A stretch of 64,000 bases of DNA, from the NCBI GenBank assembly GCA_958299035.1, contig CATQJL010000112.1:5502123-5566122 (forward strand). Direction: 5' to 3'. Source of the stretch: Cylicocyclus nassatus. Lineage: Eukaryota > Nematoda > Chromadorea > Rhabditida > Strongylidae. The position numbers were made by a program, and so were the translations under genes. The stretch's first letter is position 1. Every line of letters starts with the position of its first letter. Below the pieces are notes generated by a model, which made no database searches, was not told where the DNA came from, and saw only the letters and a list, made by a program, of their open reading frames with translations. Below are positions 48,301 to 58,145 of this stretch, piece by piece.

Positions 48301-50424
48301 CTTTGTAAATTCCGAAGATTTATTGATGTTTGAGGTGCATTTGTGTCTGAGACGAGCCTGCCAAATTTCGGTGGTTCCATTAAAAAACCTCTGCAAAAAT
48401 TTTGAGGAGCTCTAGAAAGTAGAAAAAAAGTCATGCTGTTCCCTGTAGGGTTTGCTCTATTTATCCATTACCTGGACTTCTTACGAGGGTTGTTATAAGA
48501 ATTTAGAAAAATTGTGAAAGGTGGCCTTCTCAAAAAGCATGAGTCGCAGATTTTAATAATTTTTCGGGAGGCTATTCTATTTTCTGCAATGATTGTATAA
48601 CCATTAGAAAGAGAATGAAATGCTGCATCAAATGCTACCAGAATCTCTTACACATCTTTGTTCCACGAGATGTAGCGGACGTTCGAAAAAAGCGACATTA
48701 CTTTCGGAAAGACCTAATATATTAGAAAAATGATATTAGGTTGTCCTGAAAGTTTTGTCGGTTTTTTCATCGCTCACCAAACCTCACAGAACACCAATCC
48801 ATGGACGGCCTAGGTGTCGTTTTATTCATTTTTGTATCCTCTTTCTTATAGCTATATTTGTTCCCTGATCTACCCCGTCTTTACGATGTTCATGGCTTTT
48901 TGAGCACCTCAGCAGTAGCGCCAAAAATTTCCTGAATTTTCAAAATTTTTATCTTGATATTTTCGATAAGCGCTGGTGACTGCTATGTAGGGCAAACCTT
49001 TGGCTACATTGTACCTATTTTAGATTACGTGATAATTATTTATTTGAGAAAACCGCGGCTTTTTGAACACGTTTTATCACGTAAAATTACCGAAATTCCA
49101 AAAAGCTGATTTTTGAAGAAAATCAAACTTGGTTATGTTGCATAAATGATGTTAAATAACAAACAAGTTTGAATTCGCAAAAACGCAAAAGCTTTCATGC
49201 TTTTGCTGCAATTGCACGTTTCATGACTTTGCTAAAAACCAAGGCCTCCGGAGAAATAATTTTTTGGAGTTAAAATCAGCAGATTAGGAGAATCTAAAAA
49301 TAAGATCTTGTAGCCCGAGAGTTGCTCTATTTGACCCATACTTAGTTTTTTCCGAAACTTTGTAATGAAATTTTTGAAAATTAGCTCAACTTTGAGCAGG
49401 TGAAATTGACAGGTGGAGAATTTTGGCAATTATCAAAAAAAGCATACAAGATTGTGGTATGAAAGTGTATCCATAAGGAAGAGAAGGAAAATCTGCATCG
49501 AATGCACGTTGAAACTCACTTAAATCTTCACTGTGCGTGGTTTTACAGTGGTTTTAATAAACCGACAAAACTTTCGGGACAACCTGATATATTCTCTCAA
49601 ATTCTATCAGTTAAAAAAATCAAAAACTCATTTTCTTATCATCTAAAAAAAGATTGACTGGGTTCCTTTGAATAGTTCAATCAAATTTTAAAACTAGTAC
49701 AGCTGCTCAGCTGACTGGCTACACAGTGAGCAGAGTCAGTATATTTCACTACATCAGATTGATTAGGTTTATCAAAGCATGAGTTCGTAGAAAGGAATCA
49801 TTTGGGTAGATGATTATTCTCGTAGTCGCTGCATTGATTTTTGAGTACGCACAAAAAGTGTTTGTGGATCGTTACACAATATTACAACATTTTGTAAACA
49901 GTTATGGGATCAAAATTAGATTTCGAAAACGGGCAGAACTTTTGAAACTATCTATGATTATCCAAAGTTCAACAGCTTCTACAATTTATTGCATCTTATA
50001 CGTATATGAGCATTGAAAGCGAAAGTAAAGTGACTCACATGAAATCTTGAATCATGCTCATTCTTTACACCAACATAATAAATGTTATCACCAACACTAA
50101 CCACACAATGAATATCCTTCTCTTTCGCCCAGTTTTCCATAACCTTTTCAAGTTTGGACTGAGCATACGTGTAATATGGGAATTCAGGTAGCCCTACAAA
50201 TTTAGATGTTAGAGTGTACTCAACAACTCAATTTTACCTCCAATATCTCCTACGACGATTATTTTTAGATAAGCAGTGCCCTCATCCGTAGTAATATCTT
50301 TCACGGCTCCGACGAAATCTATTGCAAACCCTTAGAGATTCTAGTCAAGTTTCATTTTCAGATAAAACTTTGCAGACATACATATTATCGTCCATACTGT
50401 CAAAGCTTTGCAAATGAACTGCAT
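42645..50424 (-). CDS. TRAP-type purple acid phosphatase, copy 2
   Basis: Nine exons on the minus strand: 50382-50424, 50238-50330, 50039-50193, 44567-44691, 44353-44509, 44229-44296, 44036-44183, 42855-42976, 42645-42804. Total 1071 bases, predicted 356 residues, all phases consistent. The first ~23 residues form a signal peptide ([16 protein letters not shown]). Family metal-binding and catalytic motifs are all present: GDIGG (D43), GDNIYY (D81, Y84), GNHDH (N119, H120), GHYP (H223) and GHEH (H258, H260). These match the order and spacing of animal tartrate-resistant acid phosphatases, which hydrolyse phosphomonoesters at a di-iron centre in secretory or lysosomal compartments. Donors are GT except intron 6, which reads GC. 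Intron 3 is 5.3 kb and full of transposons. The start is the ATG opening the signal peptide. Confidence 0.9.
45277..45309 (+). repeat. TC microsatellite
   Basis: Uninterrupted TC dinucleotides in intron 3 of the downstream TRAP gene. Confidence 0.9.
45371..46547 (+). mobile_element. Helitron-like element, copy 4, split by a MITE
   Basis: The 5' end TCTTACATA (45371-45379, after a host A) is interrupted by a MITE and continues at 46255 as TATAAAGCTGAATG. It then follows the complete copy through GGACCAAACTTGGCACACAT to the first arm of the fold-back. The 3' end shows the GGCGGAGCCGGG hairpin remnant and CTAA before a host T, a valid CTRR terminus. The second palindrome arm is deleted. It lies in intron 3 of the TRAP gene. 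Confidence 0.8.
45380..46254 (+). mobile_element. MITE nested in the Helitron (family F)
   Basis: An 875-bp element: TTAGGTCGTCCCAAAAGTAT on the left, ATACTTTTGAGAGGACCCAA on the right, with TA on each side. The arms are long and inverted: GCTACAGTCCACAGAACA on the left against TGTTCTGTGGACTGTGGC on the right. Internal similarity links it to the element at 47489. Confidence 0.85.
46554..47488. other. Intronic DNA with a GC-rich patch and an old repeat
   Basis: Within intron 3 of the TRAP gene. A GC-rich patch (CGCGCGCTACGCCGCGCCGC at about 46840-46860) is followed near 47000-47215 by sequence resembling the very start of the window. No exon was recognised. Confidence 0.4.
47489..48717 (+). 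mobile_element. MITE, family F, longer copy
   Basis: The ends are TTAGATGGGTCCAAAAGTTC and TTACTTTCGGAAAGACCTAA, with TA on both sides. The interior shares blocks with the nested element at 45380, for example TGGTCAAGTTCGGCTATTTT versus AGGTCAAGTTCCACTATTTT, and both contain GAAGAAGT.CAAGT. It is diverged and non-coding. Confidence 0.65.
48736..49587 (-). mobile_element. Complete MITE, family A, inverse orientation
   Basis: An 852-bp element with TTAGGTTGTCCTGAAAGTTT and right end AAACTTTCGGGACAACCTGA, flanked by TA. Its internal order is reversed relative to the copies at 11883 and 40057. It begins 19 bp after the previous MITE, inside intron 3 of the TRAP gene. Confidence 0.9.
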
Positions 50425-51074
50425 GATCACTCCTTGCGATCCGATACCAAAAGAGATTTTCAGTGAGAGTTTACATTGGAATTACGTGATTTTAAAGAAG
50501 TAAAAGATAGCAGATAAGTATTGGAACACAGATTGTTAAATATGAACGAGAATTGAAGTAAAGCTCGAATAATTTAACACAATAACAATTTTTCATTGTC
50601 TTGCGATATGCCATCAAACAATTACTGATATTATATTTGAAGTACCGAGAAGCACTAAAAAAGAAGAGAGAACAGTTTGAGTTTTCTGCAAAATAACTAT
50701 GATCATACCAAACAATGGCAAACATTGATATACGAAATCGATTGTTCGGAAACATAGCCACAGAAAGCCAACATGCGACAGAACGTAAAAAAATTCCGAT
50801 GAGAATGAGCTGATAGTAACCAAAACGAGAATTTGCTCTATTTGAGCTTACAGAGCTAGATTGGAAAGCATTTATTCTTATTTAGAAAAAGGTCAGACAA
50901 TAATGGAAAGCTCCTCACTCCAGTCGCTGCTTAAGCCACCCAAAAAAGCGTGCTCAAAATCTTATACACAGCTACTAATCTTGAATTGCATAATCACGAT
51001 CTCTGCTCAATACAAATCCAATTATGGAAGTTTTTAATAGTTCCCAATTTATCGAAAAGGAACTTTTAGATCAG
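50425..51074. other. Spacer between the two TRAP genes
   Basis: A 650-bp AT-rich interval between the stop of the upstream TRAP gene (51075) and the ATG of the downstream one (50424). It must contain the 3' UTR of one and the promoter of the other. No clear polyadenylation signal or promoter motif could be singled out. An open minus frame at 50492-50823 has no recognisable motif. Confidence 0.4.
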
Positions 51075-54000
51075 TCAAAAGTAGCGTTTTCGCCACTCAT
51101 TCGCAAACGAAAAGCAACTCTGTTCTTCAGAAGTACTCCACCTTTCAATTGATGATCTAGGATAGATTTTTGTCCTGTACATTGTCACGTTGTTTCCCGT
51201 TATGAATTGTAGTGAGGCACTACTCTTCGTGATTTCCATATAAAGAAAACCACCGTAAGTGAACCCCCAATTCGAGACTGGATTCCACCCAATGGGATAA
51301 CTAAAGAGCTAGGTTAACCTTCATTTGGCTTCGGAAATTTTTCAAAATGCTTACTGGAACATCAAGAACTGCGTTGGAATCGTCCCAAGATGTTTTGTGG
51401 AATGGTCTGATCGTGACCCAGCACCCGAGACCACATAGTGCATTTCATAACCTTCCTTAATCGGGTAAACGATATGCTGAAAATGAACGATCGATAGACA
51501 CCATCAGTGAGCCACCTCAATGTTAAAAACTTGTGATAAGCAAATTGGGACATTTTGTGACCATATGTTTAGATTGAGATAAGGAATTGCGCATTTTTTC
51601 AGAACAGGTCTTTAAAAAAGCGTAACAAATGCGGTGGTGATAAGGGGAAAGGATGGCAGCTATTACGATTTCGACCTAATTTGCTCCTTCTTCTCTCCTC
51701 TCTCTGTGTTTACTTGGTATTATCATCATAGTATTCTACCTCCATTGATTTCCCATATGTAAGAAAGCTCTTTGAGGTATTCATAAAAACTTCGAAGTTT
51801 TAATCTTCTTACTACAACCATTTAACTTTTACTTTGAGAAGAAGAAACTATGGAGCGCATTTTCCACAATTATTTATTTCATGATTGTTGTAATAAAAAA
51901 AGATTCGGTACCAAATTCAGTAAAGCTAGTTACCTGCAGGGTATGGTCATGCCCGGAGAAATATGCAGATACATGATATCGCTTGAGTAAAGGATCGAGT
52001 CTTTCCCGAAGACAGTTTGTCGGCCCATGCGAGGCCATTGAGTGGATCGGATAATGGCCAGCAACAAACAGATAGTCAGCCCTTGAGATGCGTTGTGTTA
52101 CAGGAGTTTCTAAATCAGCCTACCAAACTTGCTTATTTTTAAATTTTCTTCTATCCATCGCCACTGTCTTTCCGCTTCCTGTCTAAAGTGGTGGTCCTGC
52201 AATGACTCACCATTGTATCAAAAGTACGGGTAGAAAAGTTCTTGTACTGTTATGCTGACAGATGTACCTTTTGAACTTTAACAACATTTCCACAGAGCAT
52301 TATCGTATCGATCATCAGTATTTCAACACAAGTGTGTGCAAGCGGAAACGACAGCTTGTAGTATAATCCGGGAAAACGCCTTCAATTTCATAGTTTTGAA
52401 TTGACACGCACTTAAGCCATTATTACTCTTATTATAACCTGACCATTTATGGCTGTTGTTGGTGTATGAAATCTGAGCTGAGATGTTGCCCAAATAATCG
52501 TGGTTTCCTGCAGTCATGTACCAAGGCACATTCAACCCCTTGCCATTGTAGATGTTCTCGAAAGTGTTCTGAATGGTTGCGAAAGTTTTGAGAATTACGG
52601 ATGAGTCAAGCTCACTTTATCTTATATATAAAGCTGAATGTCTGTTTGTCTGTATGTCTGTCTGTATGTATGTCTGTCTGTCTGTCTGTACGTATGTTCC
52701 GAATAGAAAATTCCATTTCTTAACCTATCCGGATCAAACTTGGCACACATACACTTCGGGCCCCGGCGGGTGTCACAGTCCACTTTTCGTTATCGATTGA
52801 TGTCGATTTTATCGATTTTTTGCAAAATTTGAGCTAGGGGGCTGAGATCTGGCACAGGGGGGTGATCAGCATGCTCGATTACACCCCTCTGCCAAATTCC
52901 AGCCCCCTAGCTCAAATTTTGCAAAAAAATCGATAAAATCGATAAAAGTAATCGATAATCCTGAAAACCAATATTGTATTCGTAATCAGCATGCTCGATT
53001 ACCCCCCTGTGCCAAATCCCAGCCCCCTAGCTCAAATTTTGCAAAAAATCGATAAAATCGATAAAAGTAATGCACGGTTTCGAAAACTAATATTGTATTC
53101 GTAATCAGCATGCTCGATTACCCCCCTGTGACAGATCTCAGCCCCCTAGCTCAAATTTTGCAAAAAATCGATAAAATCGACATCAATCGATAACGAAAAG
53201 TGCGCTGTGACACCCGCCGGGGCCCGAAGTGTATGTGTGCCAAGTTTGATTCGGATAGGTTAAGAAATGGAATTTTCTATTCGGAACATACGGCGGAGCC
53301 GGGTAAGCCAGCTAGTTATATTATAGGCACCGTCCACCCAGATTCTCGGCTTCCATGTTTTTGTCGTTCCGGGGCCTTCTTATGTCCCTGATTCCAAATA
53401 TCAAGTCGAGAATCCGCTTAACCCCGCAAACCGTTTCGGAGAACCCACAGGGCTAGTTGTGCGGAACGGTGATTGGCTTGGTGCGCTCAAATGGGCAGGA
53501 CAAACTTCACGCCCACTCCCTCAAAGGGCGGAGTTAACGTGGCAAATTCGTCATCCGAAGCGATTTTTGAAGCAAATTTCTCGCTTGGGAAGCAACTTCG
53601 CCAGCACGAGTTGGGCGTATACAGCTGATGGCCACACTACTTAGGCATCAGAATCTCATCGACCACATTTTGGGTGGACTGTGCCTTTAAGTTGACGAAT
53701 AATTCTGTTACACTTTTTTTGTAAAATTCTGAAAAATTCCACAAGTCTTCTAAAATCTTCAAAGCTGCTCCATGTCTAGACCACAGCAAGACGTATGCAA
53801 CAGTGTGAGTGTGCCGCAAATGCACAAATAGCTAGCCGAAGCACTTCCAAAATTGTCATTTTTTTCTTTGATTTTTTCCTGCGTTTAATTGTGTTTTTTC
53901 TCCCATAATTTTTTAGTACATATTTTCGCATCGTCTCTTTTATGGCAGCACTTTGGTGCCGCTAGTACGCCAAAGGCAAAGAGTGAAAAACAATTCAAAA

Positions 54001-57000
54001 AAATCAAAAGTAGTCACAGATTACTCTTTTTAGATGCATCGTTTCGGATTTGATACGGAGAAATTATTGTAAGCTTTTAAAAGTTGTTCTTCATGTTGAA
54101 ATGCGATGCGTGCTGACGGCGCAACATGTAGCTTATGTGATCTTGTGCGGACATGATTGTGCCATCTCTTTAGACTCACTAAAAGCTATGGACCATTTCC
54201 TGCCGGACGCAATATCGCCCGGTCTCTTCCCGATCGTCTGGGACAATGCCAGCCTGCTGGAAATGTCCATAAAACGTACCCCCACCGATAACGTGGGTAT
54301 TTTGTACACTGACCTATGATCCGACAGTGCGGCGGGTAGACTTTTGCACCCCGTCAACACTCCTCAAACATAAGAATTTTCAAAAGTTTCTTAGATTTTT
54401 AGGAAATAAAAATAAAAAGTGTAGCAGAAATTTTCCGCCAATTTAAAGGCAGCGGCTCGGCAGATTGACCTACCTCAGATTTTGACACAAATGGATAGGA
54501 GGCCCTCCAAGTGAACCAAAACAGCAACTCCGCGCCGAAAATGTGAACTCTGCAAGCCAGGAGGGCGGCCCAAGCGCCGCTCCCCTTCCTCCTTTCGCTC
54601 CCCTAACACCTTGTTCGGACGAGTATTCTCCGCTAGACAGCGCGGGACCCCCCAACCGCTTTCCCGCATTGTGCATGCTAAACAAAGCCAAAATTACAGG
54701 CAGGGTCTTCGTGCCAGGGCCTCCCGATTTTCCTTTGAAAACTCGTCCGAGCTGCCTCTTGGGAATTGAAAAAAACGCCACGAAAAAAGCCTTTTCACCC
54801 CTTTTAAAGCTCGATTCGGGATCTATGGGTCGAGAAGGCCAAAAACATGCAAAAAGATAGAAACGCCAAACCTGCCGGGACGCTGCCTTCAACATTATGA
54901 TTCAATAGAGTGGCGGAGGTAATTTCTGCCACATTTTTCTGTAAAAATCCAAATAAACCAGGAAGCTTCCCAGGATCTTCAAATCTGCTCTAAATGTAGG
55001 GCACGACAGCGCGTACACAAGAGCATGACTAATGCCGCAAATTACAAACAACAAGTTCACGTCAGCCTTGTAAGCACACTCAAAACTGTCTTTGATTCAT
55101 AGGTACCTAGTAATCTCGGTGTTCAGCTCAAGCTATCTAAAAATTGTTCTACATGTTAAAATGCCAGTGTGCGCTGATATGGTGAACATCATACCCTCGA
55201 TACATAGCGCCATATACTCTGGTAACCTTCACTTTGAGGGCTATGAGGGGACACAACCTTCACCTGGGGTAAAAAAACAAAAGTCATCCGGGGCGAAGCC
55301 CCAGATGTTGACTATATCGGAAGAATGTGAATGAACCAAATATAGGAAAGAATATCTGAAGAATATCTCAGCGAAACCGAGAATTTGCCTTTTAAAGCCT
55401 TTTTTACGCTGAAAAGAGAATATCTGTGAAAGTTTCCTCTGAATTCAGGACAACGTTCCTCAGTTAGCCTATTACTTGACCAAAAATGAGATTTAAAAGT
55501 TTGGGAAAGCGTTGGAGTTGAATTGAAACGAGAAACTGCGCTTAAATGTGCGCAGAGAGTCGCGCACGAAAATGCTGGTCTATCTCGTTAATAAGTGAAT
55601 CTTATAGCTTGGGACGTTGTCGGCTCTCCTCGTCGTCTCATGACGGTCAGAATGATATATAATGTTACAGGGTTTCGTTGAGACCCCGATGAGATCTGCG
55701 GCCAGAGCCAAATGCCCCGTCGGCTCTCGTCCGTCTCCGCTGCTCGTCTGCGTCTCCGCGCGCTGCGCGCTACCTCGCTACCCCAAACGCGGGGCGCGGG
55801 GCATTTGGCTCTGGTACCCTTTTCTCCGCTGTTTCGAACCCAATTTTGACAAGCTATATAAAGTTTTGAAGCTCTTGATCTCTACTTTTACACTGACAAC
55901 GTCCCAAAATCGAATTTTTTGATTTGAACGAGAAATCCGGCAAAAACCTTGTTTTCGAAAATCTCTTGTTTTTCTTCTAGTCTACCTCTTTTTACGCGGT
56001 TCTTTCGTGCATTCTATAGATCTTGCTTCTGTTCATAATGCAGACAACCACGCAGCCTTTATCTCTTCGATTATTGTGGAATTTTTTACGAAAAATCGTA
56101 AAAAGTGCGTTTTTCTTTACCTTGTTCTGTTTCGGTGCTTTCGCATAGATTTTTTTCCAGCTTGGACGATTGATGCTCAGAACAATAAGCGCAACAATCC
56201 AGACAACGTCCCAGGAAACAGGAACGTCAGTGCGGGGGTAAAAATTCAAAGGACGCATCAAAAATCGAAGCCCCGTGTTGCGAATTGCTGGCCCTGAAGC
56301 GAAAACTTGCAAAGCCGCCAAATGAAAGAATTCGAGCCTCAGTGCAGCGTTTTTATCCGGTTTCCAGCAGTTTCTTTTGCTTTTTATATCTGTTTTATGT
56401 CATTTTCTCTTCTCTGAGCATCTTTAAACGACCTTCACTATTTATGACGTCAGATGTTCAAACAACCTTCACTTTTGACGCCCTGTCTCTAGACTATCGA
56501 AGGTATGGTGAACATGTAGTTCGAAAGTTTTTCTTTTTAGGCATCATGTAGGATTTTATAAGAAGAGACTGAAAATGCTTTATAATTATCTAAAAATCGT
56601 TCTACATGTTGAATTGCGAATGTGCGCTGATATGGTGAACATGTTGTAACTCATGTGAACACGTGCAGACAATTGTGCCACTCTCGTATTCGCTAAAACC
56701 TACGGGCCATACCCTGGTCCCCAAATACCACATCGCCCGGTCTGTACCTGATCACCTGGAAGAATGCCAGCCTGTAGACAAAAATGTTCATAAAAGGTAC
56801 CCCCACCGCAAAGTAGGTGTTTTGCGCACAAACCACGGATCTAACTGAACTGGTGGCAGACCTTCGCACCCCGTCAACACTCCTTAAACATGAGAATTTT
56901 CGAAAGTTTCTTAGATTTTAAAAAAGTAAAAAAAAAGTGTAGCAGAAATTATTCGCCTGATATCATATACCCGATCATATCTGCTAACAAAGTTTGATTA

Positions 57001-57594
57001 AAAAGTGTTTGTTCAACGGGTTATTTTTATCCTATTCAACGAATTTCTTGATTTTGAGCGTTGAGCGCCAATGATTGCAAAAACCACAACAAATCGGGCA
57101 ATTAACGTGAGAAACGACAAAAGGTTGCCAGCGTGCCAGTGCAAGAATAACGTTAAAAAAGGAAATACTTGCTTTGAATCGAGGATCCTGTTCGTTTTTC
57201 ACGCCAGTGTAGTAAATGTTGTCGCCTAGAGTGATCACGCACTGAACCTTTTTTCTAATCGCCCAGTCTTCCATGACTTCTGCGACTCTAGTTTGGGCGA
57301 AGGTGTAGTATGGGTACACAGGTAATCCTCCAAGTTGTTGGCTTAACTTTCTCAAGCTAAAAATAAACACTGTTGCACAAAACCTTACCTCCTATATCTC
57401 CAACAATAATCATTCGCAAAAATTCTGTTAAATAGTAGCCATCAGAAATTCTTGGGGAGTGGATACTTGTCACAACTAAATTTACTGGGACGCAATCATT
57501 ACGCAAGAAGAATATAAAAATGTAGCTTACAGGATATGGTTTTCATGAACATGACAACTATAGCAGTCGCGGAGGCCAGACTGTACCACTGCAT
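51075..57594 (-). CDS. TRAP-type purple acid phosphatase, copy 1
   Basis: Nine exons on the minus strand: 57531-57594, 57389-57475, 57173-57327, 52444-52568, 52268-52379, 52129-52196, 51934-52081, 51355-51476, 51075-51300. Total 1107 bases, predicted 368 residues, all phases consistent. Exon lengths 155, 125, 68, 148 and 122 equal those of copy 2. The N-terminus ([17 protein letters not shown]) is a signal peptide. Active-site motifs: GDIGG (D48), GDNIYY (D86, Y89), GNHDY (N124, H125), GHYP (H213), GHDH (H248, H250). The reaction is phosphomonoester hydrolysis at a binuclear iron centre, probably secreted or lysosomal. It differs from copy 2 by a shorter loop after LCGN and by a C-terminal tail about 22 residues longer (RWSTSEEQ...). 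The donor of intron 3 is GC (AAA|GCAAGT). Intron 3 is 4.6 kb of repeats. Confidence 0.9.
52620..53315 (+). mobile_element. Helitron-like element, copy 5, with expanded core
   Basis: Starts TCTTATATATAAAGC and ends GGCGGAGCCGGGTAAGCCAG then CTAG before T. The fold-back core has been expanded: the AATCAGCATGCTCGATTAC block with CCCTAGCTCAAATTTTGC occurs three times at about 118-bp spacing (near 52866, 52986 and 53104), separated by AATATTGTATTCGTAATC. It lies in intron 3 of TRAP copy 1, only 51 bp upstream of the exon 4 acceptor. Confidence 0.85.
53326..53691 (+). mobile_element. Fold-back element, family D
   Basis: The left end TATAGGCACCGTCCACCCAG mirrors the right end TGGGTGGACTGTGCCTTTAA. 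The GGCA(G/C)CGTCC terminus is shared with elements at 18668, 54446 and 57770. The interior is GC-richer than the host and non-coding. Confidence 0.6.
54050..54450 (+). repeat. Dispersed repeat, first copy
   Basis: The segment from about 54050 (TGTTCTTCATGTTGAAATGC) through ATCGCCCGGTCT, CCCCACCG and TGCACCCCGTCAACACTCCT to AAAAAGTGTAGCAGAAATT recurs, about 75-80% identical by eye, at about 56580-56955. A 5' portion recurs at 55130-55195. Both lie in intron 3 of TRAP copy 1. Autonomous origin unknown. Confidence 0.6.
54446..54891 (+). mobile_element. Fold-back element, family D
   Basis: The left end TTTAAAGGCAGCGGCTCGGC and the right end GCCGGGACGCTGCCTT are inverted copies. The interior is GC-rich and partly palindromic around 54650. 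Several long apparent ORFs on both strands here come from its base composition and are not called as genes. Confidence 0.6.
55607..55912. mobile_element. Nested inverted-repeat element
   Basis: The outer pair is GGGACGTTGTC (55611-55621) and GACAACGTCCC (55895-55905). The inner pair is CCAGAGCCAAATGCCCC (55702-55718) and GGGGCATTTGGCTCTGG (55798-55814), a perfect 17-bp stem. The centre is very GC-rich (CGCGCGCTGCGCGC). A third GACAACGTCCC lies at 56202-56212, suggesting an adjacent half copy. Confidence 0.6.
56580..56955 (+). repeat. Dispersed repeat, second copy
   Basis: A diverged copy of 54050-54450, carrying ATCGCCCGGTCTG, ACCCCCACCG, CGCACCCCGTCAACACTCCT and the closing AAAAAAGTGTAGCAGAAATT. 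Both copies sit in the same TRAP intron in the same orientation. Confidence 0.6.
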
Positions 57595-57769
57595 GTTCTT
57601 GCAAAAAAGGACAATAAAGAGAGCAATAGTTTCTATAAAAAAACAACCTGGAATGTTTGAAAAATCTGAAAACCCTTTTCGATGTTTTACTCTCAAGCAG
57701 CACAACTTCTATATGTCACAGAGCTTGTATAGGAAATAAAATAATGAATTTTCCAGTGATTGAAAGTAG

Positions 57770-58145
57770 TGTCCAGGCAAATCTGGACCTAAGGAGATTT
57801 TACGAGCAAAGTAATTTTGGGGCCTCAACTAAGTTACGGACCATTCGGCAGCGCAAATGACTCACTAACGGCCGAGATATACGCCTCCAAACTAGATCCC
57901 GGGATCGTATTTCGCATGAATTCATGGCAAAATACACCAATTTCGCGTGGGTCCTCGTGCGAAACTGATGTGTTGCGCCATGAGTCCATGCGAAATACGA
58001 TCCTGAGGTGAAGCGAAGGCGATAATCTCAGCCGTTAGAACACCATCTGAGCGCGGGTTGGACAGTGTCTCAGTTAGGGTCCCAAAGTTATTGTCCATAT
58101 GAGATCCCCATATGTCCAGATTTGCTTGGACGCTGCCTTTAAAGT
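57770..58145 (+). mobile_element. Fold-back element upstream of TRAP copy 1, family D
   Basis: GTCCAGGCAAATCTGGACCT on the left mirrors GTCCAGATTTGCTTGGACGC on the right, followed by TGCCTTTAAA. A second nested pair (TTCGCATGAATTCATGG near 57910 and CCATGAGTCCATGCGAA near 57978) makes the centre palindromic. It begins 176 bp upstream of the predicted TRAP start, so it could affect that promoter. Confidence 0.65.

Noticed and set aside
54470..54895. 141-codon minus ORF and overlapping plus ORF
   Set aside because: Contained within a GC-rich fold-back transposon inside a TRAP intron; no recognisable motif.
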